A stretch of DNA of 64,000 bases from Rhodococcus jostii RHA1. GTDB lineage: Bacteria > Actinomycetota > Actinomycetes > Mycobacteriales > Mycobacteriaceae. Location of the stretch: contig NC_008268.1 of assembly GCF_000014565.1 (NCBI RefSeq), positions 1,798,001 through 1,862,000 on the forward strand. Direction: 5' to 3'. Of this stretch, positions 40,838-49,477 are shown in pieces; the stretch's first letter is position 1, and the number at the start of each line of letters is the position of its first letter. Position numbers and translations under genes: made by a program. The notes under the pieces are model-generated. The model had not been told where the DNA came from. It was given only the letters and a program-made list of their open reading frames with translations, and ran no database searches.

Positions 40838-41764
40838 ATGACGACTCGACCCCGCTCGGTGACGCGCGCCCGTGCTGTGGCGGCAGGCGGACTGACGGCC
40901 ACCCTGCTTCTCCTCCTCACCGCGTGCGGCGCGGCCGGGGGCAACGACCGAACCGAGGGTGACGGCCCGCAGACCACGTTCAAGATCGGATACACCGCCG
41001 GATCGATCCTGGACGAGAAGCTCGCCAAGGAAGTCGCGAAACTCGCCCCCGACCACGGCATCACCGTCGAACCCGTGCAGATCGAGGATTCGAAGCTCAA
41101 GAATCTCGCGGTCTCCCAGGGCGACATCGACGCCAACCACAGCCAGCATCAGGAGTGGATGCGCGTGCAGAACGAGGACGGCAACCTCGGACTGTATGCG
41201 GCCGGAGACTGGTACGTCCTCAAGTTCTCGGGATATTCCGAGAAGTACGGCAAGCTCGAGGATCTCCCGAAGGGCGCGAAGGTCGCCATCCCCGACGACC
41301 CGTCGAATCAGGCGCAGGCACTGCAGACCCTGCAGGACCTCGGCCAGCTGACCCTGAAGGACGGTGTCGACCCGTCGCGCGTGACCATCCGCGACGTGAA
41401 GGACAACCCGAAGTCGTTCGAGTTCACCGAGGCCGCGCTTGCGCAGTTGCCGCGCACGCTGCCCGACGTCGACCTGGCACTGGGCTGGCGGTCCAACTTC
41501 GACCTCGCCGACGTCCCCGACGACAAGATCGTCTTCAACGCCCCCGCGTACGAGTTGTACTGGATCGAGGTCGTCATCAACGAGAAGAACAAGGACAACC
41601 CCGACTTCGCGCCGCTGCTCGACACCTACCACGACCCGCGGATCGGCCAGCTCATCGACAGCGACCCGTTCTTCTCCCGGGTGGCGCAGAGCATCGAATC
41701 GGCGCGAGCCACCGACCGCAGCCAGACCAACGTCGACGGCGCGGCCGCGAAGCCGGCCGGCTGA
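40838..41764 (+). CDS. metQ: Methionine-binding lipoprotein of the MetQ/NlpA family
   Basis: 308 aa. Lipobox LLTACG at ~27. NlpA-family motifs include FKIGYTAGSILDEKLAKEVAKLAPDHGITVEPVQIEDSKLKNLAVSQGDIDANHSQHQEWM (QGDIDANHSQHQ replaces the usual GELDANYFQH) and KVAIPDDPSNQAQAL. The ligand pocket Arg/Asn region LGWRSNFD is unusual for MetQ, which hints at a ligand other than L-methionine. Its stop overlaps the monooxygenase start (TGATG). Confidence 0.9.
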   Translation: MTTRPRSVTRARAVAAGGLTATLLLLLTACGAAGGNDRTEGDGPQTTFKIGYTAGSILDEKLAKEVAKLAPDHGITVEPVQIEDSKLKNLAVSQGDIDANHSQHQEWMRVQNEDGNLGLYAAGDWYVLKFSGYSEKYGKLEDLPKGAKVAIPDDPSNQAQALQTLQDLGQLTLKDGVDPSRVTIRDVKDNPKSFEFTEAALAQLPRTLPDVDLALGWRSNFDLADVPDDKIVFNAPAYELYWIEVVINEKNKDNPDFAPLLDTYHDPRIGQLIDSDPFFSRVAQSIESARATDRSQTNVDGAAAKPAG

Positions 41765-43038
41765 TGCCCGCGCAACGAGAGGTCATCCTCAACGTCAACG
41801 TGCTGGACGTGGGTTTCCACCCGTCCGCGTGGCGGGCTCCAGACCTGCACCCGACGTCGTTCATCGACCCGGACTACTACACCGAGGTCGCGAAAATCGC
41901 CGAGCGCGGCACCCTCGACGCGCTGTTCCTCGCGGACGGTCCTGCGCTCCGCGAGGATCCCGCCGTCAAGCCGACGCGGGCCCTCGAACCCACCACCGTG
42001 CTCGGGGTGGTGGCGAGCGCGACGGAACACCTCGGGCTGATCGGCACGGCGTCGACGACGTTCAACGATCCGTTCGATCTGGCGGACCGATTCCTCTCCC
42101 TCGACGTCGTGTCCGGCGGACGGGTGGCGTGGAATGTGGTGACCACGTTCCACGCCGCGACCGCCCACAACTTCGGTCTCTCCCGGATTCCCGACCGCGA
42201 GTCGCGGTATCGCCGGGCCACGGAGTTCGTGGACGTCGTCACCGCGCTGTGGGAATCGGCGACGACCCGGGTCCCGGTGCACCACGACGGGGAGTACTTC
42301 CACGTTCACGGCGCACTGCCCGTGCCGCCGTCGCCGCAGGGCCACCCCCTGCTCGTGCAGGCCGGCGGCTCCCCGCAGGGCCGCGCGCTGGCAGGACGCA
42401 GCGCCGACGCGGTGTTCTCGGCGGAGCTCACGCTCGACTCCGGGCGTCAGCACTACCGGGACGTGAAGGATGTCGCCCGCGCAGCCGGTCGGGATCCCCA
42501 GGCGGTGAAGATCCTTCCCGGGCTCGTCACGGTGGTGGGTAGCACCGAGACCGAGGCGATCGCCCGGTACGAGGACTGGGAATCCAAGGCCGCCGACGGT
42601 TTCTCCGCTGAACGGCTCGGCGGCATGCTCGGCGTCGACCTGAGCTCGCTCGACCCGGACCGGCCGATCCCGGAGGAGTTGCTTCTCGCCCCGGTCGATC
42701 CGTCGTTCTCCGGCTCGCTCGGGTTCCGGGAGGCCGTCGTGCGGCTGGCACTCGAGAGCCGGTACTCGGTGACCGAACTGCTTCGCAAGGCGGGCGGCTT
42801 CGGCCACCGGCTGGTCGTCGGCTCACCCGAACAGATCGCCGACACCATCGAGGAATGGTTCCTGGCGCGCGCGGCGGACGGATTCAACCTGATGCCGGAC
42901 GGATTTCCCTCCGGGCTCACCGATTTCGTCGATCACGTCGTGCCGATCCTCCGCGCGAAGGGGATCTTCCGGTACGAGTACGCCGAATCCACCCTCCGCG
43001 AACGCTTCGAGGGTGCTCCGCTCCCCGTGAGCGGTTAG
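41764..43038 (+). CDS. NtaA/SnaA/DszA-type FMNH2-dependent monooxygenase (intact)
   Basis: 424 aa, ATG at 41764 overlapping the metQ stop, so translation is coupled. Motifs: NVNVLDVGFHPSAW, EHLGLIGTASTTFNDPFDLADRFLSLDVVSGGRVAWNVVTT (flavin-binding LLM signature), FHVHGALPVPPSPQGHPLLVQAGGSPQGR and FNLMPDGFPSGLTDFVDHVVPILRAKG. The family oxidises nitrilotriacetate, pristinamycin, dibenzothiophene sulfone or dimethyl sulfide using FMNH2 from a separate reductase. Being the last gene of metNIQ, it likely acts on the imported compound. It is the intact paralogue of the frameshifted gene at 33501. Confidence 0.9.
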   Translation: MPAQREVILNVNVLDVGFHPSAWRAPDLHPTSFIDPDYYTEVAKIAERGTLDALFLADGPALREDPAVKPTRALEPTTVLGVVASATEHLGLIGTASTTFNDPFDLADRFLSLDVVSGGRVAWNVVTTFHAATAHNFGLSRIPDRESRYRRATEFVDVVTALWESATTRVPVHHDGEYFHVHGALPVPPSPQGHPLLVQAGGSPQGRALAGRSADAVFSAELTLDSGRQHYRDVKDVARAAGRDPQAVKILPGLVTVVGSTETEAIARYEDWESKAADGFSAERLGGMLGVDLSSLDPDRPIPEELLLAPVDPSFSGSLGFREAVVRLALESRYSVTELLRKAGGFGHRLVVGSPEQIADTIEEWFLARAADGFNLMPDGFPSGLTDFVDHVVPILRAKGIFRYEYAESTLRERFEGAPLPVSG

Positions 43039-43048
43039 GTTCAGCGCG

Positions 43049-43489
43049 CTAGCCGACGCGGGTGTCGTACGTGTTTCTGTTGGCGAGCACCTCGTCCATA
43101 TGCGCCTCCGCCCACGCCTTGATCCCGCGGATGACGGAGTGGAGCGAGAGCCCGAGGTCGGTCAGCTCGTAGGTGACCGTGACAGGCACGGTCGGCGTCA
43201 CCGTGCGGGTGAGCAGGCCGTCGCGTTCGAGGGAGCGCAGCGTCTGGGTGAGCATCTTCTGGCTGACTCCGGCCAGCCGGCGGGACAGCTCCGAGTAGCG
43301 CATCCGCCGCGGCTCGCCGGCGCAGTCTTCGCCCGGGTGTGGGCCGTCGCTGCCCAGCGCGGCCAGGACCAGCGTCACCCACTTGTCGGAAATCCGGTCG
43401 AGGAGCTGGCGGCTGGGACAGGTCGCCAGGAACGCCTCGTACTCCACCTTCGCGTGCGCCCGCTCCTGGGCCGCCGTCGTTGTCGGCAT
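43049..43489 (-). CDS. HxlR-family transcriptional regulator
   Basis: 146 aa from ATG 43489. HxlR winged helix: CPSRQLLDRISDKWVTLVLAAL, RYSELSRRLAGVSQKMLTQTLRSLERDGLLTRTVTPTVPVTVTYELTDLG. The Cys just before the DNA-binding helix (~25) is the conserved sensor position in redox/electrophile-responsive HxlR proteins. It is divergent from the quinone-oxidoreductase-like gene, with a 20-bp operator-like palindrome between, a common pairing for reactive-carbonyl responses. Confidence 0.9.
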   Translation of the reverse strand: MPTTTAAQERAHAKVEYEAFLATCPSRQLLDRISDKWVTLVLAALGSDGPHPGEDCAGEPRRMRYSELSRRLAGVSQKMLTQTLRSLERDGLLTRTVTPTVPVTVTYELTDLGLSLHSVIRGIKAWAEAHMDEVLANRNTYDTRVG

Positions 43490-43515
43490 CGACCGCTCCT
43501 TCCCGTGCGGTGACA

Positions 43516-43535
43516 TACGCACTCTGAAGTGCGTA
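43516..43535. promoter_or_regulatory. HxlR operator
   Basis: TACGCACT-CTGA-AGTGCGTA is a perfect palindrome with 8-bp arms, overlapping a second shorter one (GAAGT-GCGT-ACTTC). It lies between the divergent HxlR regulator and the oxidoreductase gene, 68 nt before the latter's start. Confidence 0.72.
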
Positions 43536-43602
43536 CTTCCCATTGGAGAGTAACCCCTCCATCGTGGAGATGCAGCACCAATCCGGGTCCACAGGAGGCA
43601 AC

Positions 43603-44511
43603 ATGTCCACCACCTTCCGCACCGCCATCGTCCGCACCCCCGGCGGTCCCGACTCCATCGAGATCATCGACGTACCCGTCGTCGAGCCCGGGCCGGGCCA
43701 GGTCCGGGTCGAGATCGCGGGGGCCGCGGTCAACCCCGTCGACCTGGCGCTGACCGCCGGGGTGTTCCACCGGCTCGGGCTGATCGACCAACCCGACCAC
43801 ACCGGCCTGGGCTGGGACTTCGCCGGAACCGTCACCGCGGCTGGTCCGGACGTGGACATCCCGGTCGGCGGCCGCGTCGCGGGGCTGGTCGCCGGGTTCG
43901 ACCGCGACTTCGGCACGTACGCCGAGCAGCTGATCGTCGCGGCGAGCGACACCGCTCCCGTGCCGGACGGCCTCGACCTGGGCACCGCCGCAACGGTTCC
44001 GCTCAACGGCCTCGCTGCAGACCAGCTGGTCGATCTGCTCGGTGACGGTGGCGGCCGGAGCCTGCTGGTGACCGGGGCCGCGGGAGCGGTCGGGGCGTAC
44101 GTCGTGACGCTCGCCCAGGACCGCGACTGGCGGGTCACCGGACTCGCCCGCGCCGAAGACGAGAAATTCGTGCGCGGCCTCGGTGCCGACTTCACCACGC
44201 AGACAGCGCGCGCCTGGGACGCGGTAGCCGACTGCGCCGCACTCCAGGAACAGGGCCTCACACTGGTTCGCGACGGCGGCCTCTTCGTCGGCGTGCAGCC
44301 GGGCGCGGCGCCGGCCGAGGAACGCGGCGTCACCGTCCGGGTGCTGGTGGCGCAGCCCGACGGTGCCCGGCTCGCCCAGCTCCTCGACTCCACCGCGAGC
44401 GGCCACCTGCCGGCGCGGGTGCACGCCGTCGTACCGCTCGATCGGGTGGCCGACGCCCACCACGCGGTCGCGCGGGGCGGCGTACGCGGGAAGTACGTCC
44501 TTCAGCCCTGA
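43603..44511 (+). CDS. Zinc-free MDR/quinone oxidoreductase-like NADPH-dependent enzyme
   Basis: 302 aa from the ATG at 43603 with AGGAGG seven bases upstream; the open frame before it is not conserved. MDR fold: VVEPGPGQVRVEIAGAAVNPVDLALTAG, LGWDFAGTVTAAGP, and the NADPH-binding LLVTGAAGAVGAYVVTLAQ. There are no structural or catalytic zinc ligands, so it is a QOR-type reductase of quinones or enones. Controlled by the divergent HxlR regulator. Confidence 0.9.
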   Translation: MSTTFRTAIVRTPGGPDSIEIIDVPVVEPGPGQVRVEIAGAAVNPVDLALTAGVFHRLGLIDQPDHTGLGWDFAGTVTAAGPDVDIPVGGRVAGLVAGFDRDFGTYAEQLIVAASDTAPVPDGLDLGTAATVPLNGLAADQLVDLLGDGGGRSLLVTGAAGAVGAYVVTLAQDRDWRVTGLARAEDEKFVRGLGADFTTQTARAWDAVADCAALQEQGLTLVRDGGLFVGVQPGAAPAEERGVTVRVLVAQPDGARLAQLLDSTASGHLPARVHAVVPLDRVADAHHAVARGGVRGKYVLQP

Positions 44512-44574
44512 TCGTCGCCATCCCGGCCGCAACGTTCCAGGGATGGCGCTCGACTTTCCGCAATGATTGACGGC

Positions 44575-45201
44575 ATGGAGAACACGAGCGCCGCACCATG
44601 CGGCACCGTCCGCGAGTCCTACTCGGCCAGAGCCCAGGAGTACACGGACCTCTTCGGCTCCATGACTTCGACACACCCCTCCGATCGGGCCCTGGCGAGC
44701 AGCTGGGCCGCCACCCTGACAGGTCCCGTCCTCGACGCCGGGTGTGGTCCGGGGCAGTGGACGGACTTCTTGGCCGAGTGCGGACTGGCGGCGAGCGGGA
44801 TCGATCTGGTTCCCGAGTTCGTCGAACGAGCTCGCCTGCAGTATCCCGACCTCTCCTTCGACATCGGCGGCTTCGAGACAGTGGACGCCGCGGACGAATC
44901 ACTCGGTGGTGTGCTGTCGTGGTACTCGCTCATTCACCACAGTCCGCAGGACATCCGGACTCCGCTCGCCGAGTTCGCGCGCGTGATTCGGCCGGGCGGC
45001 GGGCTGTTGGTGGGCTTCTTCGAAGGAGTAACCGTAGAGGCTTTCGACCACGCCGTGACCACTGCCTATCGGTGGCCGGTGGCGGAACTCGGCCAGGAGT
45101 TGGTCACGGCCGGCTTCGAGGTGATCGAGACCCATACACGAACGGGGAGCGGCCACAGGCCGCACGGCGCAATCACCGCACTCCGGCAGCACACCCTGTG
45201 A
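44575..45201 (+). CDS. SAM-dependent class I methyltransferase
   Basis: About 208 aa from the ATG at 44575 (a start at 44563 is possible). SAM site VLDAGCGPGQWTDFLAE (~49-65), acidic loop GIDLVPEFVERARLQYPD, and post-motif LGGVLSWYSLIHHSPQDI. Typical small-molecule methyltransferase; the acceptor is unknown. Convergent with the XRE gene (25 nt apart). Confidence 0.88.
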   Translation: MENTSAAPCGTVRESYSARAQEYTDLFGSMTSTHPSDRALASSWAATLTGPVLDAGCGPGQWTDFLAECGLAASGIDLVPEFVERARLQYPDLSFDIGGFETVDAADESLGGVLSWYSLIHHSPQDIRTPLAEFARVIRPGGGLLVGFFEGVTVEAFDHAVTTAYRWPVAELGQELVTAGFEVIETHTRTGSGHRPHGAITALRQHTL

Positions 45202-45226
45202 GACCCCTTCTCGGACTGGAGAATTG

Positions 45227-45493
45227 CTACCCGGTTTGCCGGAGGCCGGTACGGGCAAGGCAGATGTCGGCAAGCTCGTCGAGCGACAGGGGAAGCACCC
45301 GGGCGAGGGCCGCGACGGTCGTGAATGCGGGTGTCGCCATCCGCCCGGTCTCGATCTTGCGCAGAGTCTCCGGGGAGATCCCCGCCTCCTGCGCAACCTC
45401 GGCGAGGGTGCGATCACCGCGCGCCTGCCGTAGCTGAAGACCGAGGCGCTTACCTGCGGCCAGCTGTTCCGGAGTCAGAGGAAGACGCACCAT
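45227..45493 (-). CDS. XRE-family HTH regulator
   Basis: 88 aa. A single HTH-XRE domain (RLGLQLRQARGDRTLAEVAQEAGISPETLRKIETGRMATPAFTTVAALARVLPLSLDEL) with nothing added. Divergent from map with 95 nt between starts and two GGTAT..ATACC palindromes in that gap, so it probably represses both itself and map. Confidence 0.9.
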   Translation of the reverse strand: MVRLPLTPEQLAAGKRLGLQLRQARGDRTLAEVAQEAGISPETLRKIETGRMATPAFTTVAALARVLPLSLDELADICLARTGLRQTG

Positions 45494-45515
45494 GCGAGCA
45501 GTCTAACTCCGCAGC

Positions 45516-45560
45516 GGTATGAAAATACCTACACACCGTCTAGAGTGGTATTTTAATACC
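45516..45560. promoter_or_regulatory. Twin operators GGTAT-N4-ATACC
   Basis: GGTATGAAAATACC (45516-45529) and GGTATTTTAATACC (45547-45560) are two 14-bp palindromes with start points 31 bp apart (about three helical turns), exactly between the divergent XRE and map genes. The second is AT-rich enough to overlap a -10 region of map. Confidence 0.78.
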
Positions 45561-45588
45561 GATTTTGGCCTATCAGGAGGAGTAGTTG

Positions 45589-46377
45589 GTGCTGGAACTG
45601 AAAACACCACGGGAGATCGCTGCGATGGACGTCACCGGCACGTTCATCGCCGAGTTGCTCGACGATCTCGAACACCGCGCGGTCCCGGGAGTGAATCTGC
45701 TCGAGCTCGAAGAACGCGCCCGCCAGTTGATCGCCCAGCGCGGCGCGACGTCGTGCTACTGGGACTACGCGCCGTCGTTCGGGCGCGGACCGTTCCGCAA
45801 CGTCATCTGCCTGTCGGTCAACGACGCTGTACTCCACGGCCTGCCGCACGATTACGTGCTGCAGAACGGGGACCTGCTGAGCATGGATATCGCCGTGTCC
45901 ATCGACGGGTGGGTCGCCGATTGTGCCCGCAGCATCATCGTCGGTGATCCACGACCCGAGGACGAACGCCTCATCGCAGCCACCGAGAAGGCCCTGACAG
46001 CCGGCATCGCCGCCGCGGTACCCGGCAACCGGTTGGGCGATATCTCTGCCGCGATCGGCGCGGTCGCCGCCGAGTACGGGTACCCGGTCAACACCGAGTT
46101 CGGTGGTCACGGGCTCGGGCGAACCATGCACGAGGATCCGCACGTGTCGAACACCGGACGGGCGGGCCGGGGACTCACACTGCGCCCGGGGCTGACGCTC
46201 GCCCTCGAACCGTGGTTCGCCGCCGGCACGGACAAGATCGTCTACGACCCCGACGGGTGGACCATCCGCTCGGCGGATGGATCGCGCACCTCGCACAGCG
46301 AACACACCATCGCGATCACCGACGGCCCGGCGCTCGTGCTGACGCGCCGCGAACACGTCGCGGCATCTGCACTGTGA
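45589..46377 (+). CDS. map: Type I methionine aminopeptidase (accessory copy)
   Basis: 262 aa from a GTG at 45589 with AGGAGG eight bases upstream (TTG at 45586 also fits). It lacks the N-terminal SH3-binding extension of MapB-type proteins. Metal ligands are complete: Asp in LSMDIAV, Asp in VADCARS, His in [13 protein letters not shown], Glu in LALEPWF and Glu in HSEHTIAI; the substrate His is in AVLHGLP. It removes N-terminal Met from nascent proteins. Being under an XRE repressor, it is likely a conditionally expressed second copy. Confidence 0.92.
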   Translation: MLELKTPREIAAMDVTGTFIAELLDDLEHRAVPGVNLLELEERARQLIAQRGATSCYWDYAPSFGRGPFRNVICLSVNDAVLHGLPHDYVLQNGDLLSMDIAVSIDGWVADCARSIIVGDPRPEDERLIAATEKALTAGIAAAVPGNRLGDISAAIGAVAAEYGYPVNTEFGGHGLGRTMHEDPHVSNTGRAGRGLTLRPGLTLALEPWFAAGTDKIVYDPDGWTIRSADGSRTSHSEHTIAITDGPALVLTRREHVAASAL

Positions 46378-46539
46378 TCAGTGGCGTCAGCGCCCGGTGG
46401 CGCCGAGGTCGTCGGAGCGTCCGGATTCCAGCGGGACCATTGCGCTGTGGGCCGTCCGTCGGTGCGCATGATTTCCCTCGTGCCGGGCTCCCAATGCTGG
46501 GGCCAACCGCTCGGCGAGTCCTCCCACGTTTCCTGACGG

Positions 46540-46800
46540 CCGTACGCGGTCATGTCGAGCAACCCGTACGTCGGAGCCATCGGTTCCAGACCGACGCGGC
46601 GAGCACGGACTGGCCGCAGATCGCGATCCTGGACCCCGCCACCGGTCTGGTCGGCCCGCACGGGCCGGTCCCGCTGCTGGACGTGTTCGAGGGCCGCAGC
46701 CAGTTGATCGCGTACTTCCACGTGTGGCACGCCGGCCACCACGCGGCCGAACAATGTGAGGGCTGCACATTCTTCAACGGAACCCCTGAACCTGGGGATA
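46540..46800 (+). pseudogene. Fragment of a DUF899 thioredoxin-like protein
   Basis: In one frame the sequence reads [55 protein letters not shown], matching the start of DUF899 proteins (LLDLFEGRRQLIVY..CxxC). The upstream (46378-46539) and downstream flanks are in other frames or non-coding. No complete ORF can be formed. It is a decayed relic. Confidence 0.6.
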
Positions 46801-46853
46801 TCTGCGACAGGACAACAGGGTGTTCGAGACGTTCTGCAAGGAGAACGTGGACG

Positions 46854-47075
46854 ATGACCGATCTGATGGAGTTGTTCCGGCACTGGCATGCCGGCCGGTC
46901 CTAGCTGCAGATCTCGACGGCCCTGGGAATCGACCGCAAGACCATCCGGAATACCTGGCACCCGCGTTGGCGGCCGGACTGACGCCCGGCAAGGGCGGCA
47001 AGTTCGACGAGGCGCTCTGGCGGGAGCTGATCGCCGGGTAATTCCCGGAGGTCGGCGACCGGCAGATCCTCCCAC
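46854..47075 (+). pseudogene. IS21-type istA transposase N-terminal remnant
   Basis: Starting at ATG 46854: [16 protein letters not shown], an in-frame TAG, then [15 protein letters not shown], a frameshift, then [29 protein letters not shown], another TAA, then FPEVGDRQ. The helix-turn-helix with DRKTIRKYL and following linker is the IstA N-terminus. The rest of the transposase and istB are missing. The relic borders the IS607-type remnant. Confidence 0.72.
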
Positions 47076-47082
47076 CAAGCGT

Positions 47083-48672
47083 CTACATAGATCTCATACT
47101 TCCTACCACTGACGTGGCTGGCGTGGGAGATGTATGTACTTCACGGCTACCCGTAACTCGCTGCGGTGTTGCGGGTTCTACCGTGTCCCACACCGACGCT
47201 TGTGGCGCAGGAACAATCTTTATCTGGTTCACCCCCACCGGCGGTGTCGCGGCGGGAGCACTACGACGGACACGGCGATGCCGCGGCCGGCTCGGAGTGG
47301 GACTCTTCTTGTCGCGGCATCGGCGCACCGGCGCATGCTCGATCACCCGGATCTGCGGATTCGCCCCGCGCTTCCGAATGACTTGTCCGCGCCCCAGCAA
47401 TGCCCGTTTGGCCAGGTTCACGGCCGCCACATGGTCACGATTTCCGCCGACTGTGCACCGCACACACCAGGCCCGGTGGTAACCACCCGGCCGCGTGAGC
47501 GGTTCGTCGCAGCCCGGACACAACGCCGAGGATCCGCGTGCGGGCACGGACACCACCGTCACACCGACACCGGCGACGGTGTGGGTGAGAGCGTCGACGG
47601 CTTTGCGGCGGGCTGATTGCGCTGCCCGATTGTTGTTCACGCGCCCGTGCCCGCGGGTTTCGAGGGTGGTGAGGTCTTCCACCGCGATCACCGTCGCCCC
47701 CGCCGCGGCGGCGTAGTCGGTGACCTGGCGGCCGAAGTGAAACGCCAGTTCCCGGTTGATCTTTCCCCGTTTGACGCCGACAGCGGTTCGGTGCCCGTCG
47801 AGGACGGCGATCTTCGCGTCGAGTTGTGCTTGGACCTCGGGGGGGTGCGGTCGCGGCCAGCTGGGTCAAGCGAGCAGCTTTGCGGTGCAGCAGTTGACCT
47901 TCGGTCTGTAGGCGGGCCAGCTTGATCCCGAGGCCTCGGTCGTCGTAGGTCCAGCCCCGGTAATTCGACGACAACCCGGCCGGGTCCTCTGCCACGATGG
48001 CAGCGGCACCGAGTGTGGACGGGGACCAGTCCACGCCCACCGCCGTCGTTCCCGATCTCATATCCGCGGCGGGGACCGTGTCGGTGACGGTGAGGTGTGC
48101 GAGTTGTCGATCCGCTGCGGAAAGCCGAGCCATCGCCGAGGTCTGGGGTGGCGCTTGCACGTCGGTGATCCGCAGGCGCTCCTCTGCCGGGCCGGCGGTG
48201 CGGTGTGAGCGCGCGGTGAGCTGCCGCACCACACCTCGAGCGGATCCGGGCGGGACGTACTCCGCGGCCGTCGTGGGTGCGGCGATGCGGCCGGTGGCCG
48301 GGTCGAACCGGGCCGACAGTGCCGTGATCGCGGTGTCTCGGTATGACAGAGCCCGCAAAGTGCCTACCGCCTGCGCGGTCACCACCCGCGTGACATGCGG
48401 GTCCAGCCCAGACGCGCAGCAGCGACATGACCGTGCATCGGCAGTTTCCGGCCGTGGCTGTCACATCCGGCGGCGAGGACATCGAAGGTGGCCGGGTGCC
48501 ACAGCCGCGACAGCAGGTGCGCTTCGGCGCCCCAGATCAGGCCGAGCATCCACCCGACACGAACGTCGACGTCGTCGAGCCCGATCGGCGCACCGGTCGC
48601 GTCATCGACAGCCAGGTAGGGGCGGGTGGTGAACGAGAACTGCCGCAGCGCAGTGAATCCGGCATCGGCCAT
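47083..48672 (-). pseudogene. tnpB: Frameshifted IS607-type TnpB (RNA-guided nuclease-like) gene
   Basis: Three frame pieces on the minus strand combine into one TnpB. The N-terminal part is ATG 48672 to ~48400 (MADAGFTALRQFSFTTRPYL..). The middle has the RuvC-I Asp in TAVGVDWSPSTLGAA. The C-terminal half has VIAVEDLTTLETRGHG (RuvC-II Glu), a zinc ribbon (LCPGCDEPL..CVRCTVGG) and NRDHVAAVNLA (RuvC-III). Breaks lie near 48400-48440 and in a run of seven G at 47839-47845; dropping one base there restores PEVQAQLDAKIAVLDGHRTAVG. A long basic C-terminal extension follows the ribbon, where the guide RNA (omega RNA) would overlap. All catalytic residues survive. Confidence 0.82.
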
Positions 48673-48675
48673 CAG

Positions 48676-49291
48676 CTAGCACCTCTCCCACCGTGCCGGC
48701 GCATCGCCGAAGAAGCCGACGTTGACTCCGCTTCGACCACAATCGGTGAAGCGGCCGGAAAACGACGCGAGCACTGCCATGAAGTCATCCAACAGCTCCT
48801 CTACCAGCGACGTGTCCCCAAGTTCACGCCGGGCCTCGACCTTAACGCCGACCACCGACAGGTAACGCTCGATCCACGCCACCGGCAAACCGCGCCAACC
48901 GATCCCGCCACACCACTCGCAGCACCGTGAAATGACCCTGGCTGCGTCGTCGAGCATCCGATTCAGTCCCGGCCGGGTCTCCCGCAGACCTGAACCGCGA
49001 TCGGTGTAGACCCGGTACACGGTGCCGGTGGCACTCTCACGCAGCATCTTCTCCTGATTGGCGAGCGAGGATTTTTGACCGGTCGAGCCGGACTCCCGGC
49101 AGTACAACGCTTCCGCCTGTCGGCCCGAACACTCTCCGGTGAAGGTCGACCCAGGTAGACGTCGAGATCCTCCCGATCGAAGACTCGCTGACCGAACCTG
49201 TACGCCGAGAAAGTAACCTGCCCTCCGACGCGGCCTTCCGGACCCCCACCACCGACATGTTCAGGTATGCCGCCGCCTCGCCGATGCGCAC
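48676..49291 (-). pseudogene. tnpA: Degenerate IS607-type serine recombinase (TnpA)
   Basis: From a GTG at 49291: VRIGEAAAYLNMSVVGVRKAASEGRLLSRR (MerR-like HTH), frameshift to GQRVFDREDLDVYLGRPSPE, frameshift to YCRESGSTGQKSSLANQEKMLRES..VYTDRGSGLRETRPGLNRML, and a fourth frame patch giving VVWRDRLARF before VAWIERYLSVVG. This order of HTH, Ser-recombinase catalytic region and WRDRLARF is the IS607 TnpA plan. At least four indels make it non-functional. It ends 3 nt before the tnpB start, the usual tandem arrangement. Confidence 0.8.
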
Positions 49292-49477
49292 GATCCGATG
49301 GCAACAGGACGAATGAGGAAGTATGAGATATTCCGTCAACAGTTGGGAGCCTGATGCACCGGATCCGCCTCGAGCTCCTCGTTCGTCGGCGATACCGACT
49401 CGTCGTCGCAGATCAGTAGCACGTACTTCATACCTGCGATTTTGCCCGACCGGTGTCACGGCGGGCGCCGGATCGGC

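Noticed and set aside
41155..41763. N-terminal extension of the monooxygenase reading frame through metQ
   Set aside because: It is the +1 shadow of metQ; the true start overlaps the metQ stop and begins the conserved VILNVNVLDVG.
48427..48930. Plus-strand open frame antisense to the IS607 remnant
   Set aside because: Composition and position are those of an antisense shadow of tnpB/tnpA.
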